Counted from the stretch's first letter, positions 46,390 to 56,624 are shown. The stretch: 64,000 nt of DNA from Phytopseudomonas flavescens (GCF_900100535.1 NZ_FNDG01000002.1:310001-374000); one strand, 5' to 3'. Program-made: numbers and translations. The notes: generated by a model from the letters alone, not told the origin.

Positions 46390-48069
46390 ATGAGCGAAAG
46401 CTTTGCAGAACTTTTTGAAGAAAGCCTGAAAACCCTGGACATGCAGCCGGGTGCCATCATCACTGGCATCGTGGTCGACATCGACGGCGACTGGGTTACC
46501 GTTCACGCTGGCCTGAAGTCCGAGGGCGTTATCCCTCTGGAGCAGTTCTTCAACGAACAAGGCGAGCTGACCATCAAGGTCGGTGACGAAGTCCACGTTG
46601 CGCTGGACGCGGTTGAAGATGGCTTTGGTGAAACCAAGCTGTCCCGCGAGAAAGCCAAGCGCGCCGAGTGCTGGATCGTCCTGGAAGCAGCTTTCGCCGC
46701 CGAGGAAGTGGTCAAGGGCGTTATCAACGGTAAGGTTAAGGGCGGCTTCACGGTCGACGTTAACGGCATCCGTGCGTTCCTGCCAGGTTCCCTGGTCGAT
46801 GTCCGTCCGGTGCGTGATACCACTCACCTGGAAGGCAAAGAGCTCGAATTCAAGGTCATCAAGCTCGACCAGAAGCGCAACAACGTTGTCGTTTCCCGTC
46901 GCAGCGTCCTGGAAGCCGAGAACTCCGCAGAGCGCGAAGCCCTGCTGGAATCGCTGCAGGAAGGCCAACAGGTCAAGGGTATCGTCAAGAACCTCACCGA
47001 CTACGGCGCATTCGTCGATCTGGGTGGCGTCGATGGCCTGCTGCACATCACCGACATGGCCTGGAAGCGTATCAAGCACCCGTCCGAGATCGTCAACGTT
47101 GGCGACGAGATCGACGTCAAGGTTCTGAAGTACGATCGCGAGCGTAACCGTGTTTCCCTGGGCCTCAAGCAACTGGGCGAAGACCCATGGGTTGCCATCA
47201 AGGCGCGTTACCCGGAAAGCACCCGCGTCGTTGCGCGCGTGACCAACCTGACCGACTACGGCTGCTTCGCAGAGCTGGAAGAAGGCGTGGAAGGCCTGGT
47301 ACACGTTTCCGAAATGGACTGGACCAACAAGAACATCCACCCGTCGAAAGTCGTTCAGGTTGGCGACGAAGTGGAAGTCATGGTTCTGGACATCGACGAA
47401 GAGCGTCGTCGTATCTCCCTGGGTATCAAGCAGTGCAAGACCAACCCATGGGAAGACTTCTCCGGTCAGTTCAACAAGGGTGACAAGATCTCCGGCACCA
47501 TCAAGTCGATCACCGATTTCGGTATCTTCATTGGTCTGGACGGCGGCATCGACGGCCTGGTTCACCTGTCCGACATCTCCTGGAACGAAGTCGGCGAAGA
47601 AGCCGTACGTCGCTTCAAGAAGGGCGACGAGCTGGAAACCGTCATCCTGTCGGTCGACCCGGAGCGCGAGCGCATCTCCCTGGGCATCAAGCAACTGGAA
47701 GAAGATCCGTTCTCCGACTACGTTGCCGTCAACGACAAGGGCACCATCATTCGCGGTATCGTGAAAGAAGTCGACGCCAAGGGCGCTATCGTTACCCTGG
47801 CCGAAGGCATCGAAGCGACGCTGAAAGCTTCCGAAATCAGCCGTGACCGCGTCGAAGACGCGCGTAACGTCCTGAAGGAAGGCGAAGAAGTCGAAGCCAA
47901 GATCATCAGCGTCGATCGCAAGAGCCGCGTGATCAGCCTGTCGATCAAGTCGAAAGACGTCGAAGACGAAAAAGAAGCCATCAAGGAAATGCGCAAGCAG
48001 GAAGTTGAAACTTCCGGTCCGACCACCATCGGTGATCTGATCCGCGCGCAAATGGAAAACCAGAACTAA
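46390..48069 (+). CDS. rpsA: 30S ribosomal protein S1
   Basis: A 559-residue protein with six S1 RNA-binding domains, the full bacterial length. Repeats are visible as [61 protein letters not shown] and [30 protein letters not shown]. It brings mRNA to the 30S subunit. Codon choice is more T-ending and biased than its neighbours, as expected of a highly expressed gene. A strong terminator follows. In P. aeruginosa ihfB comes next; here the aromatic cluster does. Confidence 0.98.
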   Translation: MSESFAELFEESLKTLDMQPGAIITGIVVDIDGDWVTVHAGLKSEGVIPLEQFFNEQGELTIKVGDEVHVALDAVEDGFGETKLSREKAKRAECWIVLEAAFAAEEVVKGVINGKVKGGFTVDVNGIRAFLPGSLVDVRPVRDTTHLEGKELEFKVIKLDQKRNNVVVSRRSVLEAENSAEREALLESLQEGQQVKGIVKNLTDYGAFVDLGGVDGLLHITDMAWKRIKHPSEIVNVGDEIDVKVLKYDRERNRVSLGLKQLGEDPWVAIKARYPESTRVVARVTNLTDYGCFAELEEGVEGLVHVSEMDWTNKNIHPSKVVQVGDEVEVMVLDIDEERRRISLGIKQCKTNPWEDFSGQFNKGDKISGTIKSITDFGIFIGLDGGIDGLVHLSDISWNEVGEEAVRRFKKGDELETVILSVDPERERISLGIKQLEEDPFSDYVAVNDKGTIIRGIVKEVDAKGAIVTLAEGIEATLKASEISRDRVEDARNVLKEGEEVEAKIISVDRKSRVISLSIKSKDVEDEKEAIKEMRKQEVETSGPTTIGDLIRAQMENQN

Positions 48070-48085
48070 GTTCGGGTAATCCAGA

Positions 48086-48111
48086 AAAAGGGCGACTTCG
48101 GTCGCCCTTTT
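48086..48111 (+). terminator. Rho-independent terminator after rpsA
   Basis: AAAAGGGCGAC (48086-48096), a TTCG tetraloop and GTCGCCCTTTT (48101-48111) form a perfect 11-bp stem, followed by more T to 48113. It closes the serC-rpsA operon just before the aromatic cluster. Confidence 0.93.
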
Positions 48112-48163
48112 TTGTGCCCGTAGACAGGCTTCTTCTGCTCTGTGGCACCCTGCAACTGGCCTC

Positions 48164-48226
48164 TGCAGTATCTGGATAGCGATCTGCAGTAAACGGCTAT
48201 TGCCACCTCGTACCCGCTCTTAATCT
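48164..48226 (+). promoter_or_regulatory. Pben-like promoter with two BenR/XylS-type half-sites
   Basis: Two direct copies of the XylS/BenR box TGCA-N6-GGNTA are present: 48164-48178 (TGCAGTATCTGGATA) and 48185-48199 (TGCAGTAAACGGCTA). They are separated by six bases, giving the 21-base period known from the Pm and Pben promoters. A poor -35 (CTATTG, 48197-48202) overlaps the second box, and TAATCT (48221-48226) is a candidate -10 with an 18-base spacer. The benA start is 39 bases further on. Confidence 0.85.
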
Positions 48227-48264
48227 GGCTCAGCCTGATACAAGAACAACGGAGGGTACGACCC

Positions 48265-49641
48265 ATGACCGGCACATTCGACCGCCTCGCCCGGCAGCTT
48301 GCCGAATCCGTCCAGGAGGATCCCGACAAGGGGCTCTTCCGTTGCCGACGCGATGTTTTCACCGACCCCGAGCTGTTCGAACTGGAGATGAAGCACATCT
48401 TCGAGAGCGGCTGGGTCTACCTGGCCCATGAGAGCCAGATTGCCGAAACCAACGATTACTTCACCAGCCACATCGGCCGCCAGCCGGTCGTGATCACCCG
48501 CGACAAGCAGGGCGAGCTGCACGGCCTGATCAACGCCTGTGCACACCGCGGAGCCGTACTGTGTCGCCGCAAGCAGGGCAACAAGGGTTCGTTTACCTGC
48601 CCCTTCCACGGCTGGACATTCAGTAATGCCGGCAAGCTGCTCAAGGTGAAGGATGCCAAGACCGGTGGCTACCCGCAGAGCTTCGATTGCGAGGGCTCCC
48701 ACGACCTCAAACACTTGGCGCGCTTCCAGAGCTACCGTGGTTTTCTGTTCGGCAGCCTCAGCGAAGACGTGCTCGCCCTGGAGGACTACCTGGGGGAAAC
48801 CCGGGTGATCATCGACCAGATCGTCGACCAGGCGCCTGAAGGGCTTGAGGTGCTGCGCGGCAATTCTTCGTACTTCTACGACGGCAACTGGAAGCTGCAG
48901 ATCGAGAACGGGGCCGACGGTTATCACGTCAGCTCGGTGCACTGGAACTACTCGGCGACCATGCAGCGGCGCAACTACGAAGCCGAGGGCACCCGTACCG
49001 TGGATGCCAACGGCTGGTCGAAGAGCATCGGCGGTTTCTACGCTTATGAGCATGGCCATATCCTGCTCTGGACGCGCCTGATCAACCCGGAAGTGCGCCC
49101 GGTTTTCGAGCACCGCGACGAACTGGCCGCCAGGTTCGGTGATACCCGTGCCGACATCATGGTCGGCCAGACGCGCAACCTGTGCCTGTACCCCAACGTC
49201 TACCTGATGGATCAGTTTTCCACGCAGATCCGCGTGGTGCGCCCCATCGCCGTGGACAAGACCGAGGTGACCATCTACTGCTTCGCGCCCAGGGGCGAGA
49301 GCGACCAGGCCCGTGCGCTGCGCATTCGCCAGTACGAGGACTTCTTCAACGTCACCGGCATGGGCACGCCGGATGACCTGGAGGAGTTCCGCGCCTGCCA
49401 GACCGGGTACGCCGGCCAGGCCGCACAGTGGAACGATCTCAGCCGCGGTGCCAGCCACTGGATCGAAGGGGCGGACGACAACGCCAGGGCCATGGGCATG
49501 CAGCCCTTGCTCAGCGGTGTGAAGTCCGAAGACGAGGGGCTGTTCGTGCGCCAGCACGCCTACTGGGCGCAGGCCATGCAAAAGGCTATCGAGGCCGAGC
49601 GAGGCAAGCTCATCGCCACCGATGGGGAGCATGCCGCATGA
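48265..49641 (+). CDS. benA: Benzoate 1,2-dioxygenase large subunit
   Basis: A 458-residue Rieske non-heme iron oxygenase alpha subunit. The 2Fe-2S ligands are Cys92/His94 (CAHRG) and Cys112/His115 (CPFH); the catalytic iron ligands His221 and His226 and bridging Asp218 are in DGYHVSSVH. With BenB and BenC it converts benzoate to the cis-diol 1,6-dihydroxycyclohexa-2,4-diene-1-carboxylate. GGAGG precedes the ATG. Anthranilate and toluate dioxygenases are close relatives, but benD, benK and benE neighbours support benzoate. The TGA overlaps the benB ATG. Confidence 0.93.
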   Translation: MTGTFDRLARQLAESVQEDPDKGLFRCRRDVFTDPELFELEMKHIFESGWVYLAHESQIAETNDYFTSHIGRQPVVITRDKQGELHGLINACAHRGAVLCRRKQGNKGSFTCPFHGWTFSNAGKLLKVKDAKTGGYPQSFDCEGSHDLKHLARFQSYRGFLFGSLSEDVLALEDYLGETRVIIDQIVDQAPEGLEVLRGNSSYFYDGNWKLQIENGADGYHVSSVHWNYSATMQRRNYEAEGTRTVDANGWSKSIGGFYAYEHGHILLWTRLINPEVRPVFEHRDELAARFGDTRADIMVGQTRNLCLYPNVYLMDQFSTQIRVVRPIAVDKTEVTIYCFAPRGESDQARALRIRQYEDFFNVTGMGTPDDLEEFRACQTGYAGQAAQWNDLSRGASHWIEGADDNARAMGMQPLLSGVKSEDEGLFVRQHAYWAQAMQKAIEAERGKLIATDGEHAA

Positions 49642-50126
49642 GCCTGAAGCGCCAGCAACTGCTCGATTTCATCTACCGCGAAGCGCGCCTGCTGGACGAC
49701 CGCCAGTGGGACGAATGGCTCGCGTGCTATTCGAGCACGGCGGTGTTCTGGATGCCGGCCTGGGACGACGATGATCGCCTCACCGAAGATCCGCAGCGGG
49801 AAATCTCGCTGATCTACTACCCCAATCGCGAGGGGCTGGAAGATCGCGTCTTCCGCATCAAGACCGAGCGCTCCAGCGCCAGTACGCCGGAGCCGCGTAC
49901 GGCGCATTTCATCGCCAATCTGGAAGTGCTGGAAGAGGGTGCCGAACAGGTCGAGTTGCGCTTCAACTGGCAGACCCTGAGCCATCGCTACAAGAGTACC
50001 GATGTCTATTTCGGCACCTCGTTCTACAGCCTGGACGTACGCGGCGATCAGCCATTGATCACCTGCAAGAAGGTGGTGCTGAAGAACGACTACGTGCACC
50101 AGGTTCTGGACATCTACCACATCTGA
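49638..50126 (+). CDS. benB: Benzoate 1,2-dioxygenase small subunit
   Basis: A 162-residue beta subunit of the ring-hydroxylating dioxygenase, with a SnoaL/cystatin-like fold. [75 protein letters not shown] is typical of BenB. It has a structural role in the alpha3beta3 oxygenase. It overlaps benA by four bases and is followed by benC after 52 bases. Confidence 0.94.
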   Translation: MSLKRQQLLDFIYREARLLDDRQWDEWLACYSSTAVFWMPAWDDDDRLTEDPQREISLIYYPNREGLEDRVFRIKTERSSASTPEPRTAHFIANLEVLEEGAEQVELRFNWQTLSHRYKSTDVYFGTSFYSLDVRGDQPLITCKKVVLKNDYVHQVLDIYHI

Positions 50127-50178
50127 GTCCGTGTGCCGCCGCCATGTATCCGTTGCCTGGCGGTGGCGAGGTATCGCC

Positions 50179-51222
50179 ATGACGTACACCATCGCCCTGA
50201 ATTTTGAAGATGGCGTGACCCGCTTCATCGACTGCAAGGCCGACGAGAAGGTGCTCGATGCAGCCTTCCGCAACCGTATCAATCTGCCCATGGACTGCTC
50301 TGACGGCGTATGTGGCACCTGCAAGTGCCGCTGCGAAGACGGTGAGTACGACCAGGGAGAGGATTATATCGAGGACGCCCTCAGCGAGGACGAGGCCGAG
50401 CACGGCCTGGTGCTGACCTGCCAGATGGTGCCGGCCTCGGATTGCGTGATCGCCGTGCCGGTGCCATCCACCGCCTGCAAGACCGGCACCAACAGTTTCG
50501 AGGCTGAGCTGGCGTCGATCACCCCCCACGCCGATGCAGCCCTGGAGGTAACGTTCGACATCGTCGCGGGCGCACTGGCACCGACCTTCCTGCCGGGTCA
50601 ATACGTGAACATCGGTGTGCCGGGTGGTACCCAGACCCGGGCCTATTCGTTCAGCAGCAAGCCTGGGGAAGCGCGCTTCGGTTTCCTGATCAAGCGCGTG
50701 CCCGGTGGGCTGATGAGTGCCTACCTGGATCAGGCGCAGCCGGGGGAGCGCTTGCAGTTCAGCGGGCCGCTGGGCACCTTTTACCTGCGTGAGGTGGGCC
50801 GCCCGCTGTTGCTGCTCGCCGGTGGCACCGGCCTGGCGCCATTCCTGTCGATGCTCGAGGTGCTCGCCGAGCGTGGTTGCGAACAGCCGATCAGCCTGAT
50901 CTATGGGGTGACCCGCGATCTCGATCTGGTGCTGCTCGAGCGCCTGCAGGAGCTGGCCGAGCGCCTGCCGACCCTGGCGGTGATCACCTGCGTGGCGGAG
51001 CCGCAGTCCGCGCACCCGCGCAAGGGCTACGTCACCGGGCACATGACCGCGACGATGCTCAACGACGGCGACGTCGACGTGTACCTGTGCGGGCCACCGC
51101 CGATGGTCGACGCCGTCCGCAAGCACTTCACTGAGCAGGGCGTCACCCCTGCGAGCTTCCATTACGAGAAGTTCACCCCGACCCAGACCGTAACCGTCGA
51201 CCGGCAGGCCATACCGGCCTGA
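50179..51222 (+). CDS. benC: Benzoate dioxygenase reductase
   Basis: A 347-residue electron-transfer protein with an N-terminal plant-type 2Fe-2S ferredoxin (CSDGVCGTCKCRCEDG with a fourth Cys in LTCQM), a flavin domain (RAYSFSSKP) and an NAD domain (LLLAGGTGLAPFLSML, VYLCGPPPMVDAV). It passes electrons from NADH to the BenAB Rieske centre. The ATG at 50179 has GAGG 7 bases upstream; the open frame to 50131 is not needed. Confidence 0.94.
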   Translation: MTYTIALNFEDGVTRFIDCKADEKVLDAAFRNRINLPMDCSDGVCGTCKCRCEDGEYDQGEDYIEDALSEDEAEHGLVLTCQMVPASDCVIAVPVPSTACKTGTNSFEAELASITPHADAALEVTFDIVAGALAPTFLPGQYVNIGVPGGTQTRAYSFSSKPGEARFGFLIKRVPGGLMSAYLDQAQPGERLQFSGPLGTFYLREVGRPLLLLAGGTGLAPFLSMLEVLAERGCEQPISLIYGVTRDLDLVLLERLQELAERLPTLAVITCVAEPQSAHPRKGYVTGHMTATMLNDGDVDVYLCGPPPMVDAVRKHFTEQGVTPASFHYEKFTPTQTVTVDRQAIPA

Positions 51223-51232
51223 GGAGCGTTGC

Positions 51233-52009
51233 ATGACCAAGAGATTCGAGAACAGGGTGGCGCTGGTCACCGGCGCAGCCCAGGGTATCGGCCGCCGTGT
51301 CGCCGAGCGCTTGCTTGCCGAAGGCGCGCGGCTGGTGGCGGTCGACCGTGCCGAGCTGGTTCATGAGCTGCAGGACGATCTGGGTCAAGGTTGCGAGCTG
51401 TTGACCCTGACCGCCGACCTGGAGCGTTACAGCGACTGCCAGCGGGTGGTGAGGCAGGCCGTCGAGCGTTACGGGCGCCTGGACATCCTCGTCAACAATG
51501 TGGGCGGCACCCTCTGGGCCAAGCCGTTCGAGCATTACCGCGAGGAAGAGATCGAAGCCGAGATCCGTCGTTCGTTGTTCCCGACCCTGTGGTGCTGCCA
51601 CGCGGTTGTGCCGGTGATGCTGGAGCAGGGGGGCGGGGCCATCGTCAATGTGTCGTCGATCGCCACGCGCAGTCTCAACCGTGTGCCCTATGGCGCCGCC
51701 AAGGGAGGCGTCAATGCCCTGACTGCCTGCCTGGCTTTCGAGAATGCCGAGCGGGGCATCCGCGTCAATGCCACCGCACCGGGTGGTACCGAGGCACCGC
51801 CACGGCGCATTCCGCGCAACAGCGCCGAGCAAAGCGAGCAGGAGAAGGTCTGGTACCAGCAGATCGTCGACCAGACGCTGGAAAGCAGCCTGATGAAGCG
51901 CTACGGCACGCTCGACGAACAGGTCGGCGCGATCCTGTTCCTGGCCTCGGACGAGGCCTCCTACATCACTGGGGTGACCCTGCCGGTCGGCGGTGGCGAC
52001 CTGGGCTAG
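51233..52009 (+). CDS. benD: Benzoate cis-diol dehydrogenase
   Basis: A 258-residue short-chain dehydrogenase: TGAAQGIGRRVAERL cofactor loop, VNNVGGTLWAKPFEHY, IVNVSSIATRSLNRVPYGAAKGG with the YxxxK pair, and TGVTLPVGGGDLG. It oxidises and decarboxylates the BenABC product to catechol. GAGGAG lies before the ATG, 10 bases after benC. Its TAG stop is part of the CTAG flanking a complete MITE-like element inserted directly behind it. Confidence 0.93.
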   Translation: MTKRFENRVALVTGAAQGIGRRVAERLLAEGARLVAVDRAELVHELQDDLGQGCELLTLTADLERYSDCQRVVRQAVERYGRLDILVNNVGGTLWAKPFEHYREEEIEAEIRRSLFPTLWCCHAVVPVMLEQGGGAIVNVSSIATRSLNRVPYGAAKGGVNALTACLAFENAERGIRVNATAPGGTEAPPRRIPRNSAEQSEQEKVWYQQIVDQTLESSLMKRYGTLDEQVGAILFLASDEASYITGVTLPVGGGDLG

Positions 52010-52286
52010 GGCCTGTTAACACTACCGCACGACCGCGCCGGAGCCCGTTTTGCCGCGATGCAAGGCACGAGCCGCGAAGTTTAGCGGGCTAAATGAGCCG
52101 GCGAGAAACGCCGTATCGCGGCAAAACGGGCCCGGCCCTATGGGTTGCGCGAAAAATCTCGCCATGCGTTGTTGGAGGACTTGGCAAGGGAACAACCATT
52201 CCCTGCGTCCTCCGCCTAGCGGATCGCCGCCCGGCCTGGCGAGATTTTGCGCAGCAACGCGGCTTGCGCGGTAGCGTTAACAGGCC
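52010..52286. mobile_element. 277-base MITE-like element, complete copy
   Basis: The ends are 21-base terminal inverted repeats (GGCCTGTTAACACTACCGCAC and the complement of the right end 52266-52286) with two mismatches. CTAG stands at both flanks (52006-52009 and 52287-52290), the form of a 4-base target duplication. Inside are a perfect 16-base inverted repeat (52044-52059 with 52115-52130) and a near-perfect one (52147-52164 with 52237-52252), so RNA read through it would fold strongly. It has no coding capacity. The ends and CTAG target suggest mobilisation by an IS5-group transposase, which is inference. Confidence 0.8.
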
Positions 52287-52347
52287 CTAGGGCGTATCAC
52301 ACGCCCTGCACGCCGTTTTACAACAACAATAAAAGAGACCCCATGCC

Positions 52348-53679
52348 ATGCGAACCACCGACGTACACGAGATCATCGATAACGCGCGCTTTTCCCGCTT
52401 TCACTGGCAGGTGATGTTCTGGTGCGCCTTGCTGCTCATCTTCGACGGTTATGACCTGTTCATCTACGGCGTGGTGCTGCCCGTGCTGATGCAGGAGTGG
52501 AACCTCACGCCCATGGAGGCCGGCGCACTGGGCAGCTATGCGCTGTTCGGCATGATGTTCGGTGCGCTGTTCTTCGGCCCGCTCGCCGACAGGATCGGCC
52601 GCAAGAAAGGTATCGCCATCTGTTTCGTGCTGTTCAGCGGCTTTACCGTGCTCAATGGCCTGGCGCGCAACCCGACCGAGTTCGGTATCTGCCGTTTCAT
52701 CGCCGGTCTGGGGATCGGCGGGCTGATGCCCAACGTGGTGGCGCTGATGAACGAATATGCCCCCAAGCGCCTGCGCAGTACCCTGGTGGCGGTGATGTTC
52801 AGCGGTTACTCGCTGGGCGGCATGCTTTCGGCTGGCGTGGGCATCTACATGTTGCCGCGTTTCGGCTGGGAGGCGATGTTCTTCGCCGCGTTGCTGCCGC
52901 TCGCACTGCTGCCGCTGGTATTGCGTTACCTGCCGGAATCAGTGGGCTTTCTGGTTCGCCAGGGGCGACACGACGAGGCTCGGGCGATGCTCGCACGGGT
53001 CGATCCGCAGCGTGACCTGAGCGACAGCGAACTGCGCATGGACGATGGCAAGGGGCAGGGCGCTCCGGTGCTGGAGCTGTTTCGCGAGGGCCGCGCGCTG
53101 CGCACCCTGATGATCTGGGTGGCGTTCTTCTGCTGTCTGTTGATGGTCTACGCGTTGGGCTCCTGGCTGCCGAAGCTGATGGCCAATGCCGGCTACAGCC
53201 TGGGTTCGAGCCTGTCGTTCCTGCTGGCCCTGAACTTCGGCGGCATGTTCGGCGCCATCGCGGGTGGTTTTCTCGGTGATCGCTTCAACCTGCCGAGGGT
53301 TGTGGTGGGTTTTTTCATCGCCGCTGCCGTGTCCATCACCCTGCTGGGTTTCAAGAGCCCCATGCCGGTCCTGTACCTGCTGATCTTTATCGCTGGGGCG
53401 ACCACCATCGGCACGCAGATCCTGCTGTACGCCTGCACCGCACAGTTCTATGGCCTGTCGATACGCTCCACCGGCCTGGGCTGGGCCTCGGGGATCGGCC
53501 GCAACGGCGCCATCGTCGGGCCGTTGCTGGGAGGCGCCTTGCTGGCGATCAGCCTGCCGCTGCAGCTCAACTTCATGGCCTTCGCGATTCCCGGTGCGAT
53601 TGCCGCGCTGGCGATGACGGTGTTCGCCCTGAGCAGCGCCAATGCCGGCAAGGTCGCCTTGCAGGCGAGCAAGGCCTGA
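52348..53679 (+). CDS. benK: Benzoate MFS transporter BenK
   Basis: A 443-residue, roughly 12-helix aromatic acid:H+ symporter of the major facilitator superfamily. FDGYDLFIYGVVLPVLMQEW in helix 1, the loop 2-3 motif LADRIGRKKG and NVVALMNEYAPKRLR are family signatures (BenK/PcaK). It imports benzoate. It follows benD across the MITE-like insertion, so transcription from Pben must pass through that hairpin-rich element or start afresh. A close paralogue lies at 61672-63018. Confidence 0.92.
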   Translation: MRTTDVHEIIDNARFSRFHWQVMFWCALLLIFDGYDLFIYGVVLPVLMQEWNLTPMEAGALGSYALFGMMFGALFFGPLADRIGRKKGIAICFVLFSGFTVLNGLARNPTEFGICRFIAGLGIGGLMPNVVALMNEYAPKRLRSTLVAVMFSGYSLGGMLSAGVGIYMLPRFGWEAMFFAALLPLALLPLVLRYLPESVGFLVRQGRHDEARAMLARVDPQRDLSDSELRMDDGKGQGAPVLELFREGRALRTLMIWVAFFCCLLMVYALGSWLPKLMANAGYSLGSSLSFLLALNFGGMFGAIAGGFLGDRFNLPRVVVGFFIAAAVSITLLGFKSPMPVLYLLIFIAGATTIGTQILLYACTAQFYGLSIRSTGLGWASGIGRNGAIVGPLLGGALLAISLPLQLNFMAFAIPGAIAALAMTVFALSSANAGKVALQASKA

Positions 53680-53793
53680 CGGCCGAACGGGTCCGCAACA
53701 TGACGCAGCCTCGATGACCTGCAGTGTGTCGGTCATCGAGGGCAGCAGCGGCCGTGCCCATGGGCTGGCCGCTCGGTCCGATGGAGCGATGCA

Positions 53794-55014
53794 ATGACGC
53801 TGTTCAAGGATTTTTCGCTGTCGGCGCTGGTCGCCGGCTTCATCGCCACGGTGATTTCCTACGCCGGGCCGTTGGTGATCATCTTCCAGGCGGCGCATGC
53901 GGCCGATTTGCCGGCCGAGGTGCTGTCGTCATGGATCTGGGCGATCAGCATCGGCAGCGGTGTGCTGGGCATCGTGCTCAGCCTGCGCTACCGGGTGCCG
54001 GTGGTGATCGCCTGGTCGGCGCCCGGTTCTGCCTTGCTGGTCACCTTGTTGCCCCAGGTGGGGATCGCCCAGGCGGTAGGGGCGTACCTGGTGGCCAACC
54101 TGATCGTGCTGCTGGTGGGCCTCAGCGGCGCGTTCGACAAGGTGGTGGCGCGGCTGCCACTGTCGGTCTGCGCGGCGATGCTGGCGGGCATCCTCTTCGG
54201 CTTCGGCAGCACGCTGTTCGTGTCCTTGCAGGAACAGCCCGCGCTGGTGCTAGCGATGTTCGTGACCTACCTGTTGTGCAAGCGCTGGTTACCCCGCTAT
54301 GCGGTGCTGGCGGTGCTGCTGGTCGGCGTGGGCATGGTCATCGGCCGAGGTGAGTTGAGCGCGGACGCCTGGGTGGTCGGGCTGGCCACACCGGTGTGGA
54401 TCACCCCGGCGTTTTCCTGGACGGCGATACTCAATATCGGCGTACCGCTGGCTGTGGTGGCGCTGACCGGCCAGTTCATCCCCGGTATGGCGCTGCTGCG
54501 CAGCAGCGGCTACGGCGGGACACCGGCGCGGCCGCTATTGGCCTCCTGCGGGCTTGGCAGCCTGTTACTGGCCCCGTTCGCCTGCCATGGCCTGGCATTG
54601 GGGGCGATCACCGCGGCCATCTGCACTGGTCGCGATGCCCATGAACGGGCTGACCGGCGCTATGTCGCCGGTGTCGTGGGTGGCCTGTTCTACCTGCTGT
54701 TCGGGCTGTTCGGCGCTACGCTGGTGGCGCTGTTCACGGCCTTTCCCCAGGCACTGGTGGCGGCGCTGGCCGGGCTGGCGCTGTTCGGTGCAATCGCCAC
54801 CTCACTGGCCGCCGCCATGGCGGTGCCGCAAGAGCGTGAGGCGGCACTGGTGGCCTTTCTGGTCACCGCATCGGGCATGTCCTTCCTGGGTTTGTCCGCC
54901 GCATTCTGGGGGCTGATCTTTGGTCTGTTCGCCCATCTCTTGCTGACGCAGCGACCCCGATCCGAAGCCCACAAGAGCGCCCTGCAACCCACGCAGGATC
55001 AGCCCATGCGCTGA
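53794..55014 (+). CDS. benE: Benzoate/H+ symporter BenE family protein
   Basis: A 406-residue integral membrane protein with 11-12 helices. ISYAGPLVIIFQAAHAADLP, WSAPGSALL, PLSVCAAMLAGILFGFG, LTGQFIPGMALLRSSGY and CHGLALGAITAAICTGRDAH are typical of the BenE family. It offers a second, independent benzoate uptake route beside BenK. It lies 114 bases after benK and is followed by the porin gene. Confidence 0.92.
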   Translation: MTLFKDFSLSALVAGFIATVISYAGPLVIIFQAAHAADLPAEVLSSWIWAISIGSGVLGIVLSLRYRVPVVIAWSAPGSALLVTLLPQVGIAQAVGAYLVANLIVLLVGLSGAFDKVVARLPLSVCAAMLAGILFGFGSTLFVSLQEQPALVLAMFVTYLLCKRWLPRYAVLAVLLVGVGMVIGRGELSADAWVVGLATPVWITPAFSWTAILNIGVPLAVVALTGQFIPGMALLRSSGYGGTPARPLLASCGLGSLLLAPFACHGLALGAITAAICTGRDAHERADRRYVAGVVGGLFYLLFGLFGATLVALFTAFPQALVAALAGLALFGAIATSLAAAMAVPQEREAALVAFLVTASGMSFLGLSAAFWGLIFGLFAHLLLTQRPRSEAHKSALQPTQDQPMR

Positions 55015-55131
55015 TCCTGCCACCCTGTTTCCCGCTCCGGCGGGCACCTCATCCGGCTATCTCCCAACCTTGCGCTGCATGTCGGCGGGAGTGCCGCTGT
55101 ACCCGTGAAATAACAACAAGAGCACACGACC

Positions 55132-56394
55132 ATGAGCCAGCATCCGATTACCCGGTCCCTGTTTTCCCTGAGCGTTCTGAGTCTGCCGGTTGCCGTACAG
55201 GCGGCGAACGAGGGATTCGTCGAAGGCGCCAGCGCCACCCTGCAGGCGCGCAATTACTACTTCAGTCGAGACTTTTCCGACATCGTCGGCGCCAACCGAC
55301 AGTCCAGGGCCGAAGAGTGGGCCCAGGGCTTCATCCTCGATTTCAAGTCCGGTTATACGCCGGGCGTGCTCGGCTTTGGCCTGGACGCGCAGGGGCTGCT
55401 TGGCATCAAGCTCGACAGCAGCCGTGATCGGGCCAATACCGGGTTGCTACCGGTACGCGACAATGGCGAGGCCGCCGATGAATACAGTCGCCTTGGCGTG
55501 GCGCTGAAGGCGCGCCATTCGCAGACCGAACTGCGTGTCGGCGAGCTGCAGCCGAACCTGCCGGTACTGACCTTCAGCGATATCCGCCTGTTGCCGCCGA
55601 GCTATCAGGGCGCCTCGCTGCTGTCCCGGGAGATCGACGGGCTGACGCTGCAGGGCGGCCATCTGCGCTCTACCAGCCTGCGCAACGAAGCAGGCGACGA
55701 CAAGCTGCAGGCCATGCTCGGCCATGTGCCGCAGCGCCAGGTCAGCAGCGATGCCTTCAACTACCTGGGTGTCGACTACGCGCTCAACGATAAACGTACC
55801 ACCGCCAGCCTCTGGTACGCGCAGCTGGAGGATATCTACAGCCAGCGTTTTATCGGCCTCAAGCATAGCGAGCCGCTGGGCGCCTGGGCACTGGGCGCCA
55901 CCCTGGGTTACTTCGACAGCCGCGAAGACGGCGACCGCTTGCTGGGTGATATCGACAACCAGGCGTTCTATTCGCTGCTGTCGGCCAAGTACGATGGGCA
56001 TACCTTCTATGTCGGCTATCAGGCGATGTTCGGCGGCAATCCGTTTCCACGGGTCTTCGCCAACGTCACCCCGCTGGGCAACGAGGTGCCGACCTACGAG
56101 TTCGCCTACACCGACGAGCGTTCCTGGCAGGCTCGCTACGACTATGACTTCGCGGCCCTCGGCGTACCGGGCCTGACCACCACCGTGCGGTACATTCGTG
56201 GCAACAACGTCGACACCGGCCTGGGCTACGAAGGCAAGGATCGCGAGCGCGATGTGGATATCGCCTATGTCGTGCAGAGCGGTTCGCTCAAGGGGCTGGG
56301 CGTGCGCGTGCGCAACGTCGAGGCGCGTTCGAACTACCGCAGCGATATCGACGAGAACCGGCTGATCGTCAGCTACACCTGGACGCTGCTCTGA
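55132..56394 (+). CDS. benF: OprD-family outer membrane porin (BenF/OpdK-like)
   Basis: A 420-residue outer-membrane channel with a signal peptide ending [60 protein letters not shown] and [28 protein letters not shown] are diagnostic of the OprD family, and the protein ends in the barrel strand [11 protein letters not shown]. Family members of the BenF/OpdK type carry carboxylates such as benzoate. It is the last gene of the benABCDKEF run. Confidence 0.9.
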   Translation: MSQHPITRSLFSLSVLSLPVAVQAANEGFVEGASATLQARNYYFSRDFSDIVGANRQSRAEEWAQGFILDFKSGYTPGVLGFGLDAQGLLGIKLDSSRDRANTGLLPVRDNGEAADEYSRLGVALKARHSQTELRVGELQPNLPVLTFSDIRLLPPSYQGASLLSREIDGLTLQGGHLRSTSLRNEAGDDKLQAMLGHVPQRQVSSDAFNYLGVDYALNDKRTTASLWYAQLEDIYSQRFIGLKHSEPLGAWALGATLGYFDSREDGDRLLGDIDNQAFYSLLSAKYDGHTFYVGYQAMFGGNPFPRVFANVTPLGNEVPTYEFAYTDERSWQARYDYDFAALGVPGLTTTVRYIRGNNVDTGLGYEGKDRERDVDIAYVVQSGSLKGLGVRVRNVEARSNYRSDIDENRLIVSYTWTLL

Positions 56395-56456
56395 GCACCT
56401 GTCCGCGATCTTGGCGAATATATGGGGCGGCGGCCATGGGGCGCTAGCGGACATTC

Positions 56457-56532
56457 GTAGGGTGGACGGCGCTTCATCCGTCCACCGCTCTGCGATCGCG
56501 ATGGTGGATGAAAAGAGCGTCATCCACCCTAC
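56457..56532. repeat. 76-base imperfect palindromic repeat, copy B
   Basis: This is the inverted counterpart of 14662-14739: it opens GTAGGGTGGACGGCGCTTC and closes AGAGCGTCATCCACCCTAC. It lies between the convergent ends of benF and catR and could act as a bidirectional transcript end. Confidence 0.7.
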
Positions 56533-56624
56533 GGCGGCTTCCGCCTTTTTGCTGTGATTGCGTGTGACGTCTCGTCGAGGGAGAGGCCCGCTTCACGGAC
56601 TCGGCAGGCAAACCAGATAGCGGC

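Noticed and set aside
46318..48051. A 577-codon reverse frame opposite rpsA
   Set aside because: It is the antisense shadow of the ribosomal protein gene, with a composition dictated by rpsA codon bias.
48265..51222. Anthranilate dioxygenase (antABC) instead of benABC
   Set aside because: The diol dehydrogenase BenD, needed for benzoate but not for anthranilate, follows directly, with BenK and BenE transporters after it.
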